A stretch of 64,000 nt of DNA. Origin: Massilia alkalitolerans DSM 17462. Its GTDB lineage: Bacteria > Pseudomonadota > Gammaproteobacteria > Burkholderiales > Burkholderiaceae_D. The position numbers were made by a program, and so were the translations under genes. This document shows positions 60,805 through 64,000 of this stretch, one piece after another. Below the pieces are notes generated by a model that saw nothing but the letters and a program-made list of their open reading frames with translations, was not told where the DNA came from and searched no databases. Position 1 is the stretch's first letter. Each line of letters opens with the position of its first letter. Location of the stretch: positions 68,188 to 132,187 of the forward strand of contig NZ_ATYR01000013.1 in NCBI RefSeq assembly GCF_000427785.1. The letters run 5' to 3'.

Positions 60805-61590
60805 ATGAACACCTCTCCCACCCCGTCCGCACGCGGACGCATGCATCCGCTGATGATCCTGGCCGCACTGGCGGTCCTGCTGTTCTGCCTGGTCGGTACG
60901 GCGGCGATCCTCGGCTGGATTCCCTCATCCGTGGGCGGCAACAAGGAGCGCCAGCTGAGCGAAACCGAACGCCTGGCGCTGGCCTCGACCCTGCCGCAGG
61001 GAAGCCCGCAGCCGGCGCCGGGCGTGGTCGGCAACGTGCCCGGCCAGCAGCTCGCGCCGGGCTACGTGCAGCCGCCGAACAGCGCCGTGCCCGCCGAATA
61101 CCCGGCCCAGCCGGCCCAGGCCTATGCGCCGGCAACGAACTATGTCCCGGCGCCGCCGCCGGAGCGTGTGGTCGAACGCGTGGTCGAGGCACCGGTCAGG
61201 GAGTCGGCCAAGAAACCGGTGCAGGTGGCGGCCGCCGACACCGGCCGCAACTGGTGCTCGAACTGCGGCAACGTCGAATCGGTCCGCACCATCAAGCAGC
61301 GCGCCGAAGGCAGTGGACTGGGCGCCGCCGGCGGCGCCGTCATCGGCGGCCTGCTGGGCAACCAGATCGGCGGCGGCACCGGCCGCACCATCGCGACCGC
61401 GGCGGGCGCCATCGGCGGCGCGGTGGTCGGCAACCAGGTCGAAGGCAATATGAAGGCCAGCACCAGCTACGAAATCCGCGTGCGCCTCGATGACGGCACC
61501 CTGCGCACCTTCCGCCAGAGCAGCCCGCCGGCATGGCGCAGCGGCGACCGCGTGCGCATTGTGAAGGGCCGCCTGCGCTCGGTCGCCTGA
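60805..61590 (+). CDS. glycine-zipper 2TM inner-membrane protein
   Basis: 261 residues. Membrane helix (about 14-35), a Pro/Ala-rich periplasmic stretch, a Cys pair (NWCSNCGNVES) and a zipper AAGGAVIGGLLGNQIGGGTG with TAAGAIGGAVVGNQVEG, then YEIRVRLDDGTLRTF and RSGDRVRIVKGRLRSV. The last 100 residues resemble the 52363 lipoprotein. GAAAGGAAACC precedes the ATG. Confidence 0.87.
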   Translation: MNTSPTPSARGRMHPLMILAALAVLLFCLVGTAAILGWIPSSVGGNKERQLSETERLALASTLPQGSPQPAPGVVGNVPGQQLAPGYVQPPNSAVPAEYPAQPAQAYAPATNYVPAPPPERVVERVVEAPVRESAKKPVQVAAADTGRNWCSNCGNVESVRTIKQRAEGSGLGAAGGAVIGGLLGNQIGGGTGRTIATAAGAIGGAVVGNQVEGNMKASTSYEIRVRLDDGTLRTFRQSSPPAWRSGDRVRIVKGRLRSVA

Positions 61591-61607
61591 GCGCATCTCT
61601 TTTCAGA

Positions 61608-61640
61608 AAAAGCCGGGATGGCGCAAGCCTCCCGGCTTTT
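61608..61640 (+). terminator. Rho-independent terminator of the 60805 gene
   Basis: AAAAGCCGGGA (61608-61618) pairs with TCCCGGCTTTT (61630-61640) over an 11-nt loop, followed by ATTTCG. Confidence 0.82.
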
Positions 61641-61670
61641 ATTTCGTAAGAATAATTTTCTAAAAGCAAT

Positions 61671-61712
61671 GTGCGGCAGCGCACGGACCAATGGATGAGC
61701 TAACCCGACAAT
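61671..61712 (+). promoter_or_regulatory. promoter with GTGCG-N4-CGCAC palindrome
   Basis: GTGCG-GCAG-CGCAC (61671-61684), 22 nt, GACAAT (61707-61712), the same -10 as at 60718. Leader about 51 nt. Confidence 0.7.
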
Positions 61713-61769
61713 GGCAGGACGCTATCACTGCGTGCGGTGCAAAAAATAACCATTTCAGGGGGAAGCATC

Positions 61770-61997
61770 ATGAACAGCATGGCATGGATCGGCATTATCA
61801 TTTGGGGGATGATCGTGGCAGCGTTCGGCCTGTTGTCGGCGCATCCGCCGGCCGAAGCGGCGGCGGGCGGACTCCAGCCGCAGGACGTGCTGTTCCTGGT
61901 GGCGGGTGGCCTGGTCACCTGCCTGATCGGGGTCACCGGCCTGCTCGGTTTCATGGGCTGGATTCCGGGCTTGCGCAAGGAAAATGGCCACGCCTGA
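61770..61997 (+). CDS. small two-helix membrane protein
   Basis: 75 residues with two hydrophobic helices (about 4-22 and 40-64) and a short basic end. Not recognised as a known family. A strong AGGGGGAAG precedes the ATG, and a Crp/Fnr-like promoter sits upstream. Confidence 0.75.
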   Translation: MNSMAWIGIIIWGMIVAAFGLLSAHPPAEAAAGGLQPQDVLFLVAGGLVTCLIGVTGLLGFMGWIPGLRKENGHA

Positions 61998-62026
61998 TTT
62001 CCTGAGAGTTTTGATTTTCGCAGTAA

Positions 62027-62068
62027 GTACGCCATCGTACAGAGGCCAGCAGTAAGCGGCGCCATACT
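62027..62068 (+). promoter_or_regulatory. promoter with perfect GTACG-N4-CGTAC palindrome
   Basis: GTACG-CCAT-CGTAC (62027-62040), 22 nt, CATACT (62063-62068). Leader about 39 nt to the 48-residue protein. Confidence 0.68.
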
Positions 62069-62113
62069 GGATTCACGACGCCGAAGCGCGTGATTTCTGG
62101 AAGGAGCAACATT

Positions 62114-62260
62114 ATGTTGTATACAATAGCCGTGATTCTGATTGTCCTGTGGCTGCTCGGACTGGTGACTTCGTACACCATCGGCGGCTTCATCCATATC
62201 CTGCTGGTCGTCGCCGTGATCATGATCCTGGTGCGCCTGATCAGTGGACGAGGTATATAG
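62114..62260 (+). CDS. lmo0937-family small membrane protein
   Basis: 48 residues: MLYTIAVILIVLWLLGL, a short TSYTIGGFIH turn and a second helix LLVVAVIMILVRLISG. The pattern is that of the lmo0937 family, tiny stress-linked membrane proteins of unknown role. AAGGAG lies 7 nt before the ATG. Too short for many gene finders. Confidence 0.85.
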   Translation: MLYTIAVILIVLWLLGLVTSYTIGGFIHILLVVAVIMILVRLISGRGI

Positions 62261-62292
62261 TTGTTAGTTGTTAAAAAATTTTTTGTAAGACC

Positions 62293-62356
62293 AATCCGCT
62301 TCTCAGTCATGCCTGCAGGCTTGCCTCGGCAAGCATGACCGCGAAGCGGATTTTTT
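62293..62356 (+). terminator. structured terminator or attenuator before the OmpA gene
   Basis: AATCCGCTTC (62293-62302) pairs with GAAGCGGATT (62343-62352); inside are further pairings (TCATGC/GCATGA, CTTGCC/GGCAAG), and TTTTTT follows. The ribosome site of the next gene begins 4 nt later, so partial read-through would set OmpA-like protein levels. Confidence 0.7.
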
Positions 62357-62372
62357 GTTAAGGAGAACCACC

Positions 62373-63041
62373 ATGCAGAACAAACTGACTAAATCCGTGA
62401 TCGCCGCTTCCCTCGTGGCCTTTACCGCTACCGGCTGTGCCGACATGAGCGCGACCCAGCGCGGCACCGCACAGGGCGCCGGCATCGGCGCGGCCCTGGG
62501 CGGCATCGTCGGCGCCAGCACCAGCGGCGGCGGCGGCAAGCGCGCCGCGGGCGGCGCGGCGATCGGCGCCGCTGCCGGCGCGGTGATCGGCAACATCTGG
62601 TCCAAGCGCATGGAAGCACAGAAACAGGCCATGGAACAGGCCACCCAGGGCACCGGCGTGCAGGTCAGCCAGACCGCCGACAACCGCCTGAAGCTCGACA
62701 TCCCGAGCGACGTCTCGTTCGATACCGGCCGTTCCGACATCAAGTCGAACTTCCAGCCGGTGCTGAACCGCTTCGCTTCCACGCTGCAGGAAAACCCGGG
62801 CACCACCGTGGTCATCATCGGCCATACCGACAATACCGGCACCGATGCGATCAACCAGCCGCTGTCGGTCGACCGCGCCGCCCGCACCCGCGACTACCTG
62901 GCCGCCCGCGGCGTGAATCCGGGCCGCATCACCATCGAAGGCCGCGGCTCGCGCGAGCCGATCGCATCGAACAGCGATGCGTCGAGCCGCGCACGCAACC
63001 GCCGCGTAGAGATCTACGTCGCCGAGCGCGCACAGGGCTGA
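62373..63041 (+). CDS. OmpA-family lipoprotein with glycine zipper (YiaD-like)
   Basis: 222 residues. Lipobox TATGC; zipper AGIGAALGGIVGASTSGG and GGAAIGAAAGAVIG; OmpA domain with VSFDTGRSDIKSNFQPVLN, IIGHTDNTGTDAINQPLSVDRA and RARNRRVEIYV. YiaD-like proteins bind peptidoglycan. No own promoter was seen; it follows the attenuator-like hairpin. Confidence 0.92.
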   Translation: MQNKLTKSVIAASLVAFTATGCADMSATQRGTAQGAGIGAALGGIVGASTSGGGGKRAAGGAAIGAAAGAVIGNIWSKRMEAQKQAMEQATQGTGVQVSQTADNRLKLDIPSDVSFDTGRSDIKSNFQPVLNRFASTLQENPGTTVVIIGHTDNTGTDAINQPLSVDRAARTRDYLAARGVNPGRITIEGRGSREPIASNSDASSRARNRRVEIYVAERAQG

Positions 63042-63095
63042 GTTCCGTTTTTGTCTGGCAAGCTACACGTTCTGATCGAACGGCCAGCTTGAACG

Positions 63096-63128
63096 AAAGC
63101 CGCCCGGCGAGAGCCCGGCGGCTTTTTT
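63096..63128 (+). terminator. Rho-independent terminator of the OmpA-like gene
   Basis: AAAGCCGCC (63096-63104) pairs with GGCGGCTTT (63117-63125), followed by TTT. 55 nt after the stop. Confidence 0.85.
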
Positions 63129-63204
63129 CATGCCAGCCGCTTACCCGGCGCTGGCAATTCTCCGGGGGCGCTATAGTCGTCCGCCAGCGTATCCGGAGCC
63201 CTCC

Positions 63205-63789
63205 ATGCACGACGACGACCCCATCCGCATCCTCAAACAGGAAACCCTGGCCGACGATTACTGCGAGCTCAGGAAAGTTACTTTCATTCAGCGCCGCCGC
63301 GACGGCAGCGAGCGGGAAGAAACCCGCGAGGTCTATGCCAACAACGGCGGCACCGCCGTACTGCTCTACAACCGCGACAAGGGCACGGTCCTGCTCACGC
63401 GCCAGTTTCGGATCGGCGCGTACCTGGCCGGCCGCGACGGCTTCATGATCGAAGTCCCGGCCGGCAACCTGGACGACGCCGACCCGGCCGAGCAGGGACG
63501 CGCCGAGCTGTGCGAGGAAACCGGCTTTCGCGGCCACGGGCTGCGCAAGGTGATCGAATTCTTGCCGAACCCCTCGTCGTTGACGGAAACGGTGCATTGC
63601 TTCCTGGGCGAATACGGGGAGCGCGACCGCAAGGGTATAGGGGGCGGCAAGCAAGAGGAAGGCGAGGATATCGAAGTCCTCGAGATGGACGTCATGGAGG
63701 CCTTCAGGCAGGTGAAGGAAGGCGGCATCGTCGACGCCAAGACGGTGATCCTGCTGCAGTTCCTGCGCGAGGAGTTGCAGCGATCGTAG
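63205..63789 (+). CDS. Nudix hydrolase (NudK/ADP-sugar pyrophosphatase-like)
   Basis: 194 residues. EVPAGNLDDADPAEQGRAEL continuing CEETGFRG is a Nudix box with the usual glutamates; TRQFRIGAYL and GFMIEVPAGNL before it follow GDP-mannose/ADP-ribose hydrolases. It cuts nucleotide sugars. The stop lies in a hairpin. Confidence 0.9.
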   Translation: MHDDDPIRILKQETLADDYCELRKVTFIQRRRDGSEREETREVYANNGGTAVLLYNRDKGTVLLTRQFRIGAYLAGRDGFMIEVPAGNLDDADPAEQGRAELCEETGFRGHGLRKVIEFLPNPSSLTETVHCFLGEYGERDRKGIGGGKQEEGEDIEVLEMDVMEAFRQVKEGGIVDAKTVILLQFLREELQRS

Positions 63790-63816
63790 GGTGGACGGCT
63801 ATGCCGTCCACCCTAC
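63786..63816. repeat. GTAGGGTG-family hairpin between convergent genes
   Basis: Perfect 14-bp arms GTAGGGTGGACGGC/GCCGTCCACCCTAC around TAT. Overlaps the Nudix stop and ends 4 nt from the aminotransferase stop. Same end words as the 53436 element, so a dispersed REP-like family that may serve as terminator here. Confidence 0.7.
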
Positions 63817-63819
63817 AAT

Positions 63820-64000
63820 TCAGGTGGTTTCGGTAAACGCCAGGTACAGCTCGCGGGCACGGCGCGCCACCGGGCCGGCTTCGAGCGTGCGGTCCTCGTA
63901 GCGGGTGCACGGCGTCACCTTGCCGTAGTTGCCGGTACTGAAGATCTCGCGCGCCGACATCAGCTCCTCCGGCGCCACGCTGCGCTCTTCCACGTGCACG
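63820..64000 (-). CDS. class IV aminotransferase (branched-chain amino acid type), C-terminal part
   Basis: The last 59 codons are inside the window. VEERSVAPEELMSAREIFST, then GNYGKVTPCTRYEDR and the helical end VARRARELYLAF match the C-terminus of branched-chain aminotransferases of fold type IV, which use PLP. The 5' part lies beyond the window. Confidence 0.82.
   Translation of the reverse strand, partial: VHVEERSVAPEELMSAREIFSTGNYGKVTPCTRYEDRTLEAGPVARRARELYLAFTETT

Noticed and set aside
44703..62040. Classical FNR (TTGAT-N4-ATCAA) or CRP (TGTGA-N6-TCACA) boxes
   Set aside because: The palindromes share the layout but not the bases, and the local regulator lacks the FNR cysteines.
1..64000. 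tRNA, rRNA or riboswitch genes
   Set aside because: No cloverleaf with a T-arm GTTCRA pattern in an intergenic space and no known riboswitch core was noticed on reading; a covariance-model search was not possible.

Overview
The window is high-GC DNA from a betaproteobacterium, most likely Oxalobacteraceae (Massilia/Telluria/Duganella type). The inference rests on a Burkholderiales-type porin, a Bug (TctC-like) binding protein, divergent trmJ-suhB, polyhydroxybutyrate genes (phasin, phaB-like reductase) and many c-di-GMP proteins. No rRNA, tRNA, CRISPR array, transposase or prophage core was found; it reads as ordinary chromosome.

Layout. 0.1-4 kb: a 5'-damaged alpha/beta hydrolase and an M16 double-domain peptidase. 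4.1-10 kb: a citrate/tricarboxylate module made of porin plus Bug protein (minus strand), a TctD/TctE-like two-component system and a CitMHS transporter; the porin and transporter promoters carry the same CTGAAAG-N4-CTGAAAG element at the same distance from TATAGT. 10-19.5 kb: scattered housekeeping and stress genes (PilU-like ATPase, GGDEF-EAL protein, DUF2807, PCu(A)C, YaeQ, oxidoreductase, hemerythrin, KGG protein, metallopeptidase). 19.6-25.7 kb: an outer-membrane barrel, a short PstS-like protein, a GGDEF-EAL receptor and a diguanylate cyclase in one tight operon, then a lone receiver. 25.7-27.2 kb: DUF4142-cupredoxin-ECF sigma operon. 27.4-30.2 kb: periplasmic alpha-amylase family enzyme plus PfkB kinase. 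30.2-36.1 kb: LOG protein, TetR, phasin, double-receiver protein, and a Tat-signal/GMC oxidoreductase/lipase operon. 36.2-43.9 kb: trmJ, suhB, rhlE, a MarR regulator with paired operators, hydroxypyruvate-isomerase-like and VOC proteins, an unknown lipoprotein operon, a phaB-like reductase. 44-63 kb: an envelope and stress region rich in OmpA, BON, glycine-zipper, DUF4398, DUF883/YqjE, ferritin-like and AsmA proteins around one Crp/Fnr-family regulator. 63-64 kb: Nudix hydrolase and the end of a class IV aminotransferase.

The main discovery is in the 44-62 kb region. Nine promoters carry a 14-bp palindrome GTNCG-N4-CGNAC (two have GTTAG as left half), placed 22 nt (23 in one) before a -10-like hexamer, so the palindrome is centred at about -41.5, the class II activation position of Crp/FNR proteins. 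The architecture is that of FNR boxes (5-4-5) with different bases. The Crp/Fnr-family gene at 59857-60585 lies inside the cluster, next to one of the sites, and is the obvious candidate regulator. The promoters would drive about seventeen envelope/stress genes, so the region looks like a locally clustered, apparently undescribed regulon.
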